DNA from: Caccovicinus sp051878975
GTDB taxonomy: Bacteria > Bacillota > Clostridia > Lachnospirales > Lachnospiraceae
Length of the DNA: 25,434 bases
NCBI GenBank assembly: GCA_051878975.1
Contig: JBJELD010000007.1
Coordinates: forward strand, 1 to 25,434
Direction: 5' to 3'
Under the pieces are notes generated by a model, which saw only the letters and a list, made by a program, of their open reading frames with translations, did not search any database and had not been told where the DNA came from. Position numbers and translations under genes: made by a program. This document shows positions 6,243 to 14,865 of this stretch, one piece after another. How positions within the stretch are numbered: position 1 is the stretch's first letter; the number at the start of each line of letters is the position of its first letter.

Positions 6243-7718
6243 TTAGATAATAATACAGATCATCCCGCCGTTGCTGTCGTTGATGATCTTCTGCATGGTG
6301 TCCTGCAGCTTCATCTGACTTTCATCCGTCAGTTGGGAAATTTTGGCGTCAATGCCGTCTTCCACGATCTGTTCAATGGATTTTCCGAAAATATTGGCGT
6401 CCCAGATCCCATCCGGATTGTCCCGGGCACTGGTCCTGATGTAGGAAATCAGATCCTGTGCCTGCTGCTCGCTTCCCACAATCGGCGCAATCTCCGTCTG
6501 AATCTGTGCCTTAATCATGTGAATGGAGGGCGCCTCCGCTTTTATTTTGACTCCGTATTTGTTGCCGTGGCGGATCACCTGCGGTTCATCCAGAAGGATC
6601 TCGGAACGCTCCGGCGTCACGGCTCCGTATCCTTTCAGCCGTACCTGACTTACGGCATCCCGCACTTTTTCGTATTCCTTCTGCATGCCGGCCAGCGTCT
6701 GGAGCGTCTCCATCAGCTGATATTCTCCCGCAATCGGAAGACCGGTCACATCACTTAGAATCTGATAATAACAGCCATCCTCCATCATAACCTGAAGAGA
6801 TACACAGCCGGTTGCCATATCCAGCTTTTCCACCCGGATCCCCTTCATATTTTCCCCCTGGATCCCTTCTGTGCCGGCTGCCACATCCTTCATCTCGCTG
6901 ACCTGATCCAGCAGCTTCCGCGCCGCCTCCACCACCTGCGCCTTTACCGGATGGGAAGCCGGCAGGATTTCCAGCCACTTCGGAATGGAAAAGTCCAGGC
7001 GCACGACCGGAAATTCCTTCAATATTTTTTCCAGAATATGATAGATGTCTTCTTTTTTCAGCTGTTCGCAGTTGACCGGCATCACTGTGACCCCGTATTC
7101 CTGCTCCAGCGCAGAGGCCAGGGCCACCGTCTCATCGGAAAACGGGCGGACGGAATTCAGAAGCACGATAAACGGCTTTCTCAGTGTCTTCAGCTCCTCG
7201 ATGGCCGTCCGTTCTGCATCTATGTAATTTGCCCGCTTCAGGTCGCCGAAGGAGCCGTCGCAGGTCATCACGACCCCGATGGTGGAATGATCCGTGATCA
7301 CCTTTCTGGTTCCGATTTCCGCTGCCTTCGTAAACGGAATTTCCGTGTCGAACCAGGGGGTTTTTACCATTCGTTCCGTGTCATTTTCAATATGCCCGGC
7401 CGCTCCGTCCACCATAAAGCCGACACAGTCAATCAGCCGGATCTTCACTGTGATCCCGTCTCCCAGCTGAATCTGGGCCGCTTCCTTGGGAATAAACTTC
7501 GGCTCCGTTGTCATAATGGTTTTTCCTGCCGCGCTCTGCGGAAGCTCATCCCGGCTGATGCTCTTCAAATTTTCATCCTCCATAGCCGGAAGCACCAGAA
7601 GCTCCATGAACCGCTTGATAAAGGTGGATTTTCCCGTCCGCACCGGGCCGACCACTCCGATGAAGATTTCTCCTTTTGTCCGGGCTTCCATATCCTTGTA
7701 TACATGAAAATTGTCCAT
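6243..7718 (-). CDS. spoIVA: Stage IV sporulation protein A (spore coat ATPase)
   Basis: A 491-residue SpoIVA orthologue, matching the 492 of Bacillus subtilis. SpoIVA is made in the mother cell, polymerises on the outer forespore membrane using ATP and forms the base layer of the spore coat. The N-terminal TRAFAC-like ATPase domain has a Walker A motif GPVRTGKST (24-32) and a Walker B-like LIDCVGFMVDGAAGH. The C-terminal region ends in GGMICIII, a hydrophobic tail like that needed for anchoring at the forespore. The ATG at 7718 follows AAGGGGG at good spacing. The gene starts 50 bases after the HD-domain hydrolase. In Bacillus the gene is under sigma-E; here CATATACT at about 7750-7757 on the minus strand is only a weak sigma-E -10 candidate. 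It shows that the organism belongs to an endospore-forming lineage. Confidence 0.98.
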   Translation of the reverse strand: MDNFHVYKDMEARTKGEIFIGVVGPVRTGKSTFIKRFMELLVLPAMEDENLKSISRDELPQSAAGKTIMTTEPKFIPKEAAQIQLGDGITVKIRLIDCVGFMVDGAAGHIENDTERMVKTPWFDTEIPFTKAAEIGTRKVITDHSTIGVVMTCDGSFGDLKRANYIDAERTAIEELKTLRKPFIVLLNSVRPFSDETVALASALEQEYGVTVMPVNCEQLKKEDIYHILEKILKEFPVVRLDFSIPKWLEILPASHPVKAQVVEAARKLLDQVSEMKDVAAGTEGIQGENMKGIRVEKLDMATGCVSLQVMMEDGCYYQILSDVTGLPIAGEYQLMETLQTLAGMQKEYEKVRDAVSQVRLKGYGAVTPERSEILLDEPQVIRHGNKYGVKIKAEAPSIHMIKAQIQTEIAPIVGSEQQAQDLISYIRTSARDNPDGIWDANIFGKSIEQIVEDGIDAKISQLTDESQMKLQDTMQKIINDSNGGMICIII

Positions 7719-7768
7719 AAAAATACCCCCTTGCTGTACTGATACAGTATATGCAAGAGGGCATCTTT

Positions 7769-8215
7769 TTATTTGTACTTTCCGGCGTCTGCGCGGTCCT
7801 GTTTCAGAATGCTGATGGTCTTTTTCGCACGTTCTTCCAGCGAATAGGTCTTGAAGGACATTTTATTCACCCGGAATACATCCATGTTGTCTTCCACTTC
7901 TGCAATCTTGATCTTTGTGGCAAGCTCGCTGCAGCTGATGTCTTCAATGTATTCGTAGTAGGTCATGTCTCTGCGTTTTGTCAGCTGCTCGACCGCCTCG
8001 AGCACAGCCGGCGGGAATCCATACGCTTCCAAATCCGGGAGCCTCATCTCCGTATCTTCCAGTACATCATGAAGAACGGCTGCCATCTTCTCTTCCTCCG
8101 TGTCCATCTTCTCCATGACTCTCATTGCGTGCTCCAGATACGGTCTTCCGTACTGATCCTTCTGGCCTTTCAACGCCTCCGCTGCCACATCAATCGCTTT
8201 CTGCAACATTGACAT
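7769..8215 (-). CDS. Small HD-domain phosphohydrolase, RelA/SpoT hydrolase-like
   Basis: A 148-residue single-domain protein. The ATG at 8215 is about ten bases after AAGGGGG; an in-frame TTG at 8224 abuts the purine run and is less likely. Metal-binding HD motifs are visible: H29 (YLEHAMRV), H49-D50 with E53-D54 (AAVLHDVLEDT) and D109 (IAEVEDNMD). This pattern is that of the N-terminal (p)ppGpp hydrolase domain of RelA/SpoT and of small alarmone hydrolases. There is no synthetase or TGS/ACT domain. Alarmone hydrolysis is plausible, but other nucleotide substrates are possible. It sits between the liv terminator and spoIVA on the same strand and may be co-transcribed with spoIVA. Confidence 0.8.
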   Translation of the reverse strand: MSMLQKAIDVAAEALKGQKDQYGRPYLEHAMRVMEKMDTEEEKMAAVLHDVLEDTEMRLPDLEAYGFPPAVLEAVEQLTKRRDMTYYEYIEDISCSELATKIKIAEVEDNMDVFRVNKMSFKTYSLEERAKKTISILKQDRADAGKYK

Positions 8216-8250
8216 CGAAATCAATCCCCCTTTCTGCTTTCCGCAATCTC

Positions 8251-8278
8251 ATTCTAGGGAAATTTTACCACAAACCAA
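8251..8278 (-). promoter_or_regulatory. Weak candidate promoter for the HD hydrolase gene
   Basis: The minus strand shows TTGGTT (8278-8273), a 16-base spacer and TAGAAT (8256-8251). The -35 box overlaps the tail of the liv terminator. The -10 is good and the -35 poor, so this is tentative. Confidence 0.35.
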
Positions 8279-8309
8279 AGAAAAAAGCCAGAAAATCCTC
8301 CGGCTTTTT
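8275..8309 (-). terminator. Rho-independent terminator of the liv operon
   Basis: On the minus strand AAAAAGCCGGA pairs with TCTGGCTTTTT (one G-U pair) around a short loop, followed by TTTCTTT. It lies seven bases after the livF stop codon and closes the livJHMGF unit. Confidence 0.88.
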
Positions 8310-8316
8310 CTGCTTC

Positions 8317-9027
8317 TTATTCACTTAAGTATGCTTTCTTAACAGAATCGTTGTTCATCAGTTCCTTCGCGTCGCCGGAGAGAACGATTTTTCCGGTTTC
8401 CAGAACGTAGGCACGATCTGCAATGGAAAGTGCCTTTTTTGCATTCTGCTCCACCAGCAGTACGGTCGTGCCGTCTTTATTGATCTTTTCGATAATATCG
8501 AAAATCTCATTTACATAGATCGGAGAAAGACCCATGGACGGCTCATCCATGACGATCAGCTTCGGATGGCTCATCAGCGCCCGTCCCATGGCCAGCATCT
8601 GCTGCTCGCCGCCGGACAGGGTTCCGGCCGGCTGGTTTTTCCGCTCTTCCAGCCGCGGGAAACGGGAATACACCAGCTTTAAGGTTTCTTCGATCTCATT
8701 TTTGTCTTTTCTTGTATAGGCGCCGAGCTTTAAGTTCTGCAGGACCGTCAGCTGGGCAAACACCCGCCGTCCCTCCGGTACATGTGCGATTCCCATGGGA
8801 ACCAGTTTATGACCGGGTAACTTTGTGATATCCGTTCCGTCATAGACGATCTTTCCTGCCTTGGACGGAATCAGCCCTGTAATGGTCTGCAGCGTGGTCG
8901 TTTTTCCTGCGCCGTTTGCACCGATCAGCGCAATGATCTCTCCCTGGTTTACATCGAAGGAGATTCCCTTGATGGCCTGAATCACACCATAATAAACCTC
9001 CAGGCCGGTTACTTCCAGAAGTGCCAT
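8317..9027 (-). CDS. livF: Branched-chain amino acid ABC transporter, ATP-binding protein LivF
   Basis: One of two cytoplasmic ATPases that power uptake of branched-chain (or related) amino acids. The length of 236 residues is normal for LivF. Walker A is GANGAGKTT (36-44), the signature is LSGGEQQ (137-143) and Walker B is LIVMDEP with D161-E162. The LivF-type segment HVPEGRRVFAQLTVLQNL distinguishes it from LivG. The ATG at 9027 has AGGAGGAG immediately upstream, 11 bases after the livG stop. It is the last gene of the operon and is followed by a strong terminator. Confidence 0.96.
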   Translation of the reverse strand: MALLEVTGLEVYYGVIQAIKGISFDVNQGEIIALIGANGAGKTTTLQTITGLIPSKAGKIVYDGTDITKLPGHKLVPMGIAHVPEGRRVFAQLTVLQNLKLGAYTRKDKNEIEETLKLVYSRFPRLEERKNQPAGTLSGGEQQMLAMGRALMSHPKLIVMDEPSMGLSPIYVNEIFDIIEKINKDGTTVLLVEQNAKKALSIADRAYVLETGKIVLSGDAKELMNNDSVKKAYLSE

Positions 9028-9038
9028 GTTTTCTCCTC

Positions 9039-9797
9039 CTATTCTCCCAAGTATGCGGTGATAACCTGCGGATTGTTCAGCACATCGGAAGTGTCTCCTT
9101 CCGCCAGCACCTGACCGAAGTTCAGCACGGTCAGCTGTTCGCAGATACCGGAAACCAGCTTCATATCATGCTCGATCAGCAGGATGGTCATATCAAAATT
9201 GTCGCGGACAAAGCGGATGGTATCCATCAGCTCTTTGGTCTCGTTCGGGTTCATGCCGGCTGCCGGCTCATCCAGAAGCAGAAGCTTCGGATCCGTCGCA
9301 AGAGCGCGGGCGATCTCAAGCTTTCTCTGCTTGCCGTACGGCAGGTTGGAAGCCTTGTAATCTGCCTCTCCTTCCAGTTCAAATACTTTCAGAAGCTCCA
9401 TAGCCCGCTCATTCATCTCTTTTTCGACCTTGAAAAACCGCGGAGCCCTCAAAATCCCCTCCAGGGTCGAATATACATGATGATTGTGAAGACCCACCTT
9501 CACATTATCCAGAACCGACATATCCTTGAACAGACGAATATTCTGGAAGGTTCTCGCGATGCCGGCATGGTTGATCTCAATGGTCTTTCGTCCTGTGATA
9601 TTCACACCGTCCAGCTCAATGCTTCCTGCATCCGGCTTGTATACGCCGGTGAGAAGATTGAACACCGTGGTTTTTCCGGCACCGTTCGGGCCGATCAGAC
9701 CGTACATCTGGCCCTTCTCGATCGTAACATGAAAATCATCCACCGCCTTCAGACCACCGAAGGAGATACTTAAATTTTTCACTTCCAGCATAGCCAT
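9039..9797 (-). CDS. livG: Branched-chain amino acid ABC transporter, ATP-binding protein LivG
   Basis: The second ATPase of the transporter, 252 residues. Walker A is GPNGAGKTT (36-44). The signature is the degenerate LivG form, LPYGKQRKLEIARAL, rather than LSGGQ. Walker B is LLLLDEPAAGMNP, followed by the H-loop in LLIEHDMKLV. ARTFQNIRLF after Walker A is typical of LivG. The ATG directly follows the livM TAA, with GGAGG eight bases upstream inside livM, so translation is probably coupled. It should pair with LivF as a heterodimer on the LivH/LivM membrane core. Confidence 0.96.
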   Translation of the reverse strand: MAMLEVKNLSISFGGLKAVDDFHVTIEKGQMYGLIGPNGAGKTTVFNLLTGVYKPDAGSIELDGVNITGRKTIEINHAGIARTFQNIRLFKDMSVLDNVKVGLHNHHVYSTLEGILRAPRFFKVEKEMNERAMELLKVFELEGEADYKASNLPYGKQRKLEIARALATDPKLLLLDEPAAGMNPNETKELMDTIRFVRDNFDMTILLIEHDMKLVSGICEQLTVLNFGQVLAEGDTSDVLNNPQVITAYLGE

Positions 9798-10868
9798 TTA
9801 AGCCGCCTCCTTCCGTGTGTTTTTCCGGATCTTTTCCATAATCCGCTCTCTCATTTCAATCGCCTTCGGCGCGGAGTTGAAGAGCATCATCACGATCAGA
9901 ACAATCGCATAGATCAGCATACGATAATTGTTCAGGCCACGCAGAAGCTCCGGCAGCGCCGTCAGAACCACGGCGGCAATGATGGAGCCGCGGATATTTC
10001 CGATACCGCCCAGCACCACGAATACCAGGATCATGATAGACATGTTGTATCCGAAGTTTTTCGGAGTTGCGGCAAGGCTGGAAAGATTATGCGCGTACAG
10101 TACGCCGGCCACACCGGCAATGGATGCGGAAACGGTAAAGGCCAGCAGCTTATATTTCGTAATATTGATACCGACAGACTCGGCCGCGATCCGGTTGTCG
10201 CGGATTGCCATAATGGCACGGCCGGTTCGGGAATTAATCAAATTCAGGATAATGACCAGAGCAATCAGAATCAGAATGACACCGATGGTAAAGGTCGAGG
10301 CTTTCGGCGTACCGGTAATGCCCTGTGCGCCCTTGATGATCACCTCACCGTCTGCCTCCAGTCCGAGGGATGCCACATCCTTCATGGAGAAGTGGAGACC
10401 GCGGCTGTCTTTTCCAACATAAAATACGTTGATCAGGTTTTTAATAATTTCACCGAAAGCAAGCGTTACGATCGCCAGGTAGTCGCCCTTCAGACGAAGC
10501 ACCGGAATGCCGATCAGCACGCCGAAAACAGCCGCTGTTGCTGCTCCGACAAACAGTGCAAAGAAGAAACGGACGCCGACGCTCGGAATCACATCCGCCA
10601 TGGCTTTGGTGAAGAATGCGCCGGAAAATGCGCCGACACACATGAAGCCGGCATGTCCCAGGCTCAGCTCGCCCAGAATGCCAACCGTCAGGTTCAGGGA
10701 AATTGCAAGAATCACATATGTGCAGATCGGAACCAGAAGACCCTTTAACAGACTGGTCATGTTTCCGGTTGCACCTAAAATCTGTACGAACACCCAGGCT
10801 GCAATTACGATCGCATACGTGATGAGGTTCTGAATCGTGGTTTTGTTTTTCAGACTTTTCATTTTCAT
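9798..10868 (-). CDS. livM: Branched-chain amino acid ABC transporter permease LivM
   Basis: Integral membrane permease of the Liv system, 356 residues from the ATG at 10868. A GTG at 10877 is also in frame, but the ribosome binding sequence TAGGTG overlaps it and sits six bases before the ATG. The protein has many hydrophobic segments, the conserved NLTVGILGELSLGHAGFMCVG region near the N-terminus, and the cytoplasmic EAA-like loop around RAIMAIRDNRIAAESVGI that contacts the ATPase. The C-terminus is basic (MRERIMEKIRKNTRKEAA). It starts within ten bases of the livH stop. It pairs with LivH. Confidence 0.95.
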   Translation of the reverse strand: MKMKSLKNKTTIQNLITYAIVIAAWVFVQILGATGNMTSLLKGLLVPICTYVILAISLNLTVGILGELSLGHAGFMCVGAFSGAFFTKAMADVIPSVGVRFFFALFVGAATAAVFGVLIGIPVLRLKGDYLAIVTLAFGEIIKNLINVFYVGKDSRGLHFSMKDVASLGLEADGEVIIKGAQGITGTPKASTFTIGVILILIALVIILNLINSRTGRAIMAIRDNRIAAESVGINITKYKLLAFTVSASIAGVAGVLYAHNLSSLAATPKNFGYNMSIMILVFVVLGGIGNIRGSIIAAVVLTALPELLRGLNNYRMLIYAIVLIVMMLFNSAPKAIEMRERIMEKIRKNTRKEAA

Positions 10869-10877
10869 CTTCTGCAC

Positions 10878-11759
10878 CTACACTTTCTCGTGAATCTGCT
10901 TGCCTAAAATTCCGGTCGGACGTACCAGCAGTACAATAATCAAAACAGAGAATACGATTGCATCGGAAAGCTGGGAAGAAATATAGGCCTTCGACAGATT
11001 CTCGATAATGCCGAGAATAATCCCTCCGATCATCGCGCCCGGAATCGAGCCGATGCCTCCGAATACCGCCGCCACGAATGCCTTGATGCCGGGCATGGAG
11101 CCGGTGTAAGGGGTCAGGGAAGGATATGCGGAGCAGAGCAGAACGCCTGCCACAGCCGCCAGGGCAGAACCGATCGCAAAGGTCACTGCAATCGTACGGT
11201 TGACATCAATTCCCATCAGGGTTGCAGCGCCGCGGTCTTCCGATACCGCCAGCATAGCCTGTCCCATCCTGGTCTTATTGATGAAGGTATTCAGCACGAT
11301 CATAACCAGGATACAGGAAATAATCGTCACAATTGTAACACCAGAAATCGAAAGCTGTCCGTCTGCCAGCTTTAAAGCCGGAACATTGACCACAGACGTA
11401 AACTGTCTGGCATTGGAACCGAAAATCAGAAGCGCCACATTCTGAAGCAGATAACTGACACCGATTGCAGTGATCAGTACGGCCAGAGGAGAAGCACCTC
11501 TCAGAGGTCTGTAAGCAACCCGCTCAATGGTAACGCCAAGGATTGTGCAGACCACTACTGCCGTCAAGACTCCCACGATTGGATTGCCTCCCAGAGTACT
11601 GACCACAGTAAATGCAGCAAAACCGCCCACCATGATGATATCGCCGTGAGCGAAGTTCAGCATCTTTGCGATTCCGTACACCATCGTGTAGCCCAGGGCG
11701 ATTATAGCGTAAACACTGCCAAGGCTGATTCCATTAATCAAATAAGATAGGAAGCTCAT
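10878..11759 (-). CDS. livH: Branched-chain amino acid ABC transporter permease LivH
   Basis: The shorter permease of the transporter, 293 residues, in line with LivH. The ATG at 11759 has AGAGG seven bases upstream; a GTG two codons earlier overlaps that site and is unlikely. The N-terminus INGISLGSVYAIIALGYTMVYGIAKMLNFAHGD is the diagnostic LivH pattern. An ATPase-contact loop appears as AVSEDRGAATLMGIDVNRTI. It begins 98 bases after livJ, with a long hairpin in between, so its expression is probably lower than livJ. Confidence 0.95.
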   Translation of the reverse strand: MSFLSYLINGISLGSVYAIIALGYTMVYGIAKMLNFAHGDIIMVGGFAAFTVVSTLGGNPIVGVLTAVVVCTILGVTIERVAYRPLRGASPLAVLITAIGVSYLLQNVALLIFGSNARQFTSVVNVPALKLADGQLSISGVTIVTIISCILVMIVLNTFINKTRMGQAMLAVSEDRGAATLMGIDVNRTIAVTFAIGSALAAVAGVLLCSAYPSLTPYTGSMPGIKAFVAAVFGGIGSIPGAMIGGIILGIIENLSKAYISSQLSDAIVFSVLIIVLLVRPTGILGKQIHEKV

Positions 11760-11786
11760 AAACACACCTCTTTACATTTTTTACGA

Positions 11787-11820
11787 AACAGAGGGCTGTC
11801 CCAAAGGACAACCCCCTGTT
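11787..11820 (-). other. Intercistronic hairpin between livJ and livH
   Basis: A 15-bp stem (11787-11801 with 11806-11820) with two G-U pairs and a four-base loop on the minus strand. It is followed by TTCGTAAAAAATG rather than a T-run, so it is a poor intrinsic terminator. Position and shape suit a 3' stabiliser of livJ mRNA or a partial terminator that raises binding protein over transporter subunits, as is known for other ABC operons such as malE-malF. The role here is inference. Confidence 0.7.
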
Positions 11821-11857
11821 GGGTTTCTTGTCTGTCTGTAATTACTTTCAGGCGGAA

Positions 11858-13084
11858 TTACTGCATTTCGTACTTTCCGTCTACGATCTTAACAGCCTTC
11901 GGAGCCTTCTCCGGTTCGCCGGACGCATTCCAGGTCATGCCGGTACCGGTTAAACCATCTACCGTGATCTCGGTCATAGCCGGAACCAGTGCATCACAGA
12001 TATCAGAAGCACTCATGTCTGCGGTAATGCCGGATTTCTCGCCGGCTGCCTTGATTGCATATACGGCATCATAGGAGTCTGCTGCGAACTGATTCGGGGT
12101 CTCGCCATAAGCTTCGGTATAAGCGGCAGTGAAATCCTTTGCATCGTCTGCATCTGCAGCGAATGGAGTTAACAGCATCAAACCTTCTGCTAAAGAGGTA
12201 TCAAAGTTCTCAACACTTAAAATACCATCCATGCCGTCGCATCCGAAGAAGATCGGCTGGAATTCCTTGTCAGCTGCCTGCTTTAAGATAATGGAAGCCT
12301 CCTGATAGTAGATCGGCAGGAATACCAGCTCAGCGCCTGCATCCTTTGCCTTGTCCAGCTGTACGGAGAAATCGGTCTTATTGTCAGCGGTAAACGCCTC
12401 GCTTGCTACGATCTCGATTCCCTGGTTTGCAGCTTCTGCAACGAAGGTCTCGCGGATACCGTCGGAGTAAACGCTGGAGCTGTCATAGATGATGGCAACC
12501 TTGCTTGCCAGCTTGTTCTCGCCAATGTACTGAGCGGAAGCGGTACCCTGATCCGGATCCGAGAAGCATACACGGAAGGTGTTTGGATTCTCTACGCACT
12601 CTACTGCAGAGCCGGATGGAGTGATCTGGAACATGTTATCATTTACAGTCTCAGCTGCTACAGCGATACAAGCACCGGAGGTGGTGGTGCCAACCAGCAT
12701 CTGCATACCCCAGTCCTTCAAGGTGTTGTATGCATTTACGCTCTTCTCCGGGTCTGCCTCATCATCCTGCGCCTGAACCTCGATCATAGCGCCGTTAATG
12801 CCGCCAGCCTCATTGATCTCCTTTGCTGCCAGCTCTGCGCCGTGCTGCACAGCCAGTCCGTATGCTGCAGCATCACCGGTTAACGGTCCGATCACACCGA
12901 TCTTAAAGCTGCCTGCATCACCAGCTGGTGCCTCAGCTGCTGCGGTGGTCTCCTCTGCTGCTGCCGCAGTCGTTTCTCCAGCAGCTGCTGCGGTCGTCGC
13001 TGCCGTGCCGTCACTGCTTCCGCCGCAAGCGGTTAAAGAAGCTGCCATGGCTGCTGCCAAACCAAGACTAATTACTTTCTTCAT
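11858..13084 (-). CDS. livJ: Branched-chain amino acid ABC transporter substrate-binding lipoprotein
   Basis: Extracellular solute receptor tethered to the membrane by a lipid, 408 residues. The signal peptide ends in the lipobox SLTAC with Cys20. An Ala/Thr/Glu-rich linker spans about 24-58, including three ETTAAA-like repeats. A type I periplasmic-binding fold (Peripla_BP_6) then begins at FKIGVIGPLTGDAAAYG. It matches LivJ/Leu-Ile-Val binding proteins; exact ligand preference cannot be read. GGAGG precedes the ATG by eight bases. It leads the operon behind a consensus promoter, consistent with high expression. The linker composition is typical of Lachnospiraceae lipoproteins. Confidence 0.95.
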   Translation of the reverse strand: MKKVISLGLAAAMAASLTACGGSSDGTAATTAAAAGETTAAAAEETTAAAEAPAGDAGSFKIGVIGPLTGDAAAYGLAVQHGAELAAKEINEAGGINGAMIEVQAQDDEADPEKSVNAYNTLKDWGMQMLVGTTTSGACIAVAAETVNDNMFQITPSGSAVECVENPNTFRVCFSDPDQGTASAQYIGENKLASKVAIIYDSSSVYSDGIRETFVAEAANQGIEIVASEAFTADNKTDFSVQLDKAKDAGAELVFLPIYYQEASIILKQAADKEFQPIFFGCDGMDGILSVENFDTSLAEGLMLLTPFAADADDAKDFTAAYTEAYGETPNQFAADSYDAVYAIKAAGEKSGITADMSASDICDALVPAMTEITVDGLTGTGMTWNASGEPEKAPKAVKIVDGKYEMQ

Positions 13085-13126
13085 AATAGTTTCCTCCTCT
13101 TACTTTTGCTGTTTAAAGCTTTCCTA

Positions 13127-13155
13127 ATTATAATTTTTTCACTGATAAATGTCAA
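13127..13155 (-). promoter_or_regulatory. Consensus sigma-A promoter of the liv operon
   Basis: The minus strand has TTGACA (13155-13150), exactly 17 bases, then TATAAT (13132-13127): a full match to consensus. The predicted start is near 13120, about 35 bases before the livJ ATG, leaving little room for a leader RNA. It lies about 40 bases after the gpsA stop. Confidence 0.93.
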
Positions 13156-13192
13156 CAGTTTTTTCGACGTTCCCGGTTCTCAGCGGTATTTC

Positions 13193-14215
13193 CTAATATT
13201 CGAAACCGCGGTCCCAGGAAAGTTCGGAGGTTTCGATTCGTTTATCCCGCAGCATCAGGTCATTAACGGCCTCCCTGGCCGGCTTTCCTTCGAACAGGAC
13301 TTCGTTGACCTGTTCGATGATCGGAAGGGACTGTTTATACTTTCTTCCCAGCTTCAGAGCGGCCTTGGCAGAATACACACCCTCCACAACCATATGGACC
13401 TCGTTCATGGCTTCCTCCATGGTTTTTCCCTGACCGATCAGAATGCCGGCACGACGGTTCCGGCTGTGCATGCTGGCGCAGGTTACGATCAGGTCCCCGA
13501 TGCCGGTCAGGCCGCCGAAGGTGCGATAATCTCCGCCCATGGCGGTGCCCAGTCTTGCGATTTCCGCGATGCCCCGGGTAATCAGCGCCGCCTTTGTGTT
13601 GTCGCCGTAGCCCAGGCCGTCCGCAATACCGGCTGCAAGCGCAATGACATTCTTCAGGGAACCGCCCAGCTCAATGCCCAGCATGTCCGGGCTGGTATAT
13701 ACGCGGAACACTTCATTCATAAATGCGTCCTGTACAAACTCTGCCGTCTTCCGGCTGTGAGCACCTGCCACACAGGTGGTAGGCAGGCCGCGGCTGACTT
13801 CCTCCGCATGGCTCGGTCCGGACAGGACCGCCACATCTGCCATGGGAAGTTCATCTTCAATGACCTGGGAAAGCGTCATCAGCGTTTCTTCCTCAATTCC
13901 CTTCGCCACGTCCACCAGAATCTGTCCATCCCGGCACCATGGCTTCATCTTTGCCGCCGTGGAGCGCACATAAACAGAAGGGACTGCCATAACCAGCAGC
14001 TCCTTCTCTTTCATTGCAGCCTCCAGATTTCCGGTGATCCGGATCGCATCCGGGATGCTGACCCCAGGAAGATTCGGGTGTCTGCGCTCCTGTGACAGGG
14101 ATTCCACCTCTTTTTCAACCGCAGACCAGATCGTCACCTCATGACCTTTTTTCTCCAGCAGGACCGCCAGAGCTGTCCCCCATGTACCGGAGCCGATTAC
14201 ACCGATTGCTGCCAT
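13193..14215 (-). CDS. gpsA: Glycerol-3-phosphate dehydrogenase [NAD(P)+]
   Basis: Reduces dihydroxyacetone phosphate to sn-glycerol 3-phosphate, the backbone for phospholipids. It has 340 residues from the ATG at 14215, preceded by AAGGA; the open frame continues upstream into plsY without a better start. The Rossmann motif GSGTWG is at 8-13. Catalytic lysines are expected at K105 (VDVAKGIE) and K188 (GGSLKNVIALAAG), and the family signature GLGYGDNTKAALITRG follows. The start lies two bases after the plsY stop, so the two enzymes that supply and then use glycerol 3-phosphate are translated together. I see no terminator between this gene and the liv promoter. Confidence 0.97.
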   Translation of the reverse strand: MAAIGVIGSGTWGTALAVLLEKKGHEVTIWSAVEKEVESLSQERRHPNLPGVSIPDAIRITGNLEAAMKEKELLVMAVPSVYVRSTAAKMKPWCRDGQILVDVAKGIEEETLMTLSQVIEDELPMADVAVLSGPSHAEEVSRGLPTTCVAGAHSRKTAEFVQDAFMNEVFRVYTSPDMLGIELGGSLKNVIALAAGIADGLGYGDNTKAALITRGIAEIARLGTAMGGDYRTFGGLTGIGDLIVTCASMHSRNRRAGILIGQGKTMEEAMNEVHMVVEGVYSAKAALKLGRKYKQSLPIIEQVNEVLFEGKPAREAVNDLMLRDKRIETSELSWDRGFEY

Positions 14216-14217
14216 GT

Positions 14218-14862
14218 TTATTCCTTCTTTCCCCACAGTTTATTTTCGTTTCCGGCAAGAAGCCGCTTGATATTGGCCTTATGGCGCCAGATGGCCATTA
14301 CGGATACCGCAGCCACAAGAATCCAGAATTCCGGCAGAAGGCCGGCATCCAGCCCGTAATATCCTTTGGAGGACAGATAGACATTCACAATAAAAAAGGC
14401 AATAGCTACCAGAATCGATCCCAGCGATACGTACCGGGTGGAAATCACCGCCGCCAGAAAGATCACGGCACAGATCAGCGTCAGACGCCAGTCCAGACTT
14501 GCCAGAAGACCGGCCATCGCCGCAATACCCTTTCCGCCTTTGAAATGCATATAAAACGGGAAATTATGTCCCAGAATCACGCCGAAGCCCAGATATAGCA
14601 CCAGCACATAAGCGCAGCCTGCGTATGCCGGGTTCCCGCTCAAAACAATCCGAAGCACCGTACAGGGAATCAGCGCTTTAAATGCATCTCCGATGAACAC
14701 GATCAGGCCTGCCTTCTTTCCCAGAACCCGCAGCGCATTTGTTGTGCCGGAATTGCCGCTCCCGTACTGCCGGATATCAATTCCATGCATTTTTCCGTAA
14801 ATAAACCCGGTCTGCAGCAGACCAAACAGATAACCAACTGCCAGACAGATCATTCTTTCCAT
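14218..14862 (-). CDS. plsY: Glycerol-3-phosphate acyltransferase PlsY
   Basis: Membrane enzyme that transfers an acyl group from acyl-phosphate to glycerol 3-phosphate, the first acylation of phospholipid synthesis. The 214 residues carry several transmembrane helices. The conserved cytoplasmic loops are visible: GSGNSGTTNALRVLG (34-48) and HNFPFYMHFKGGKGIA. It begins three bases after the der stop codon, with GGAG nine bases before the ATG, and is followed at once by gpsA. The der-plsY-gpsA order is common in Firmicutes. Confidence 0.97.
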   Translation of the reverse strand: MERMICLAVGYLFGLLQTGFIYGKMHGIDIRQYGSGNSGTTNALRVLGKKAGLIVFIGDAFKALIPCTVLRIVLSGNPAYAGCAYVLVLYLGFGVILGHNFPFYMHFKGGKGIAAMAGLLASLDWRLTLICAVIFLAAVISTRYVSLGSILVAIAFFIVNVYLSSKGYYGLDAGLLPEFWILVAAVSVMAIWRHKANIKRLLAGNENKLWGKKE

Positions 14863-14865
14863 AAC

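Noticed and set aside
7734..7747. Small palindrome CTGTA-TCAG-TACAG ahead of spoIVA as an operator
   Set aside because: A five-bp stem is short enough to be chance and overlaps a weak sigma-E -10 candidate; there is no second copy in the window.
12900..13020. Repeat array in the livJ region (GCTGCTGC-like runs)
   Set aside because: It is explained by the Ala/Thr/Glu-rich linker coded after the lipobox, not by a DNA repeat element.
13106..14095. A 329-residue plus-strand open frame opposite gpsA
   Set aside because: It covers the livJ promoter and the gpsA coding sequence, with no ribosome binding site or family resemblance.
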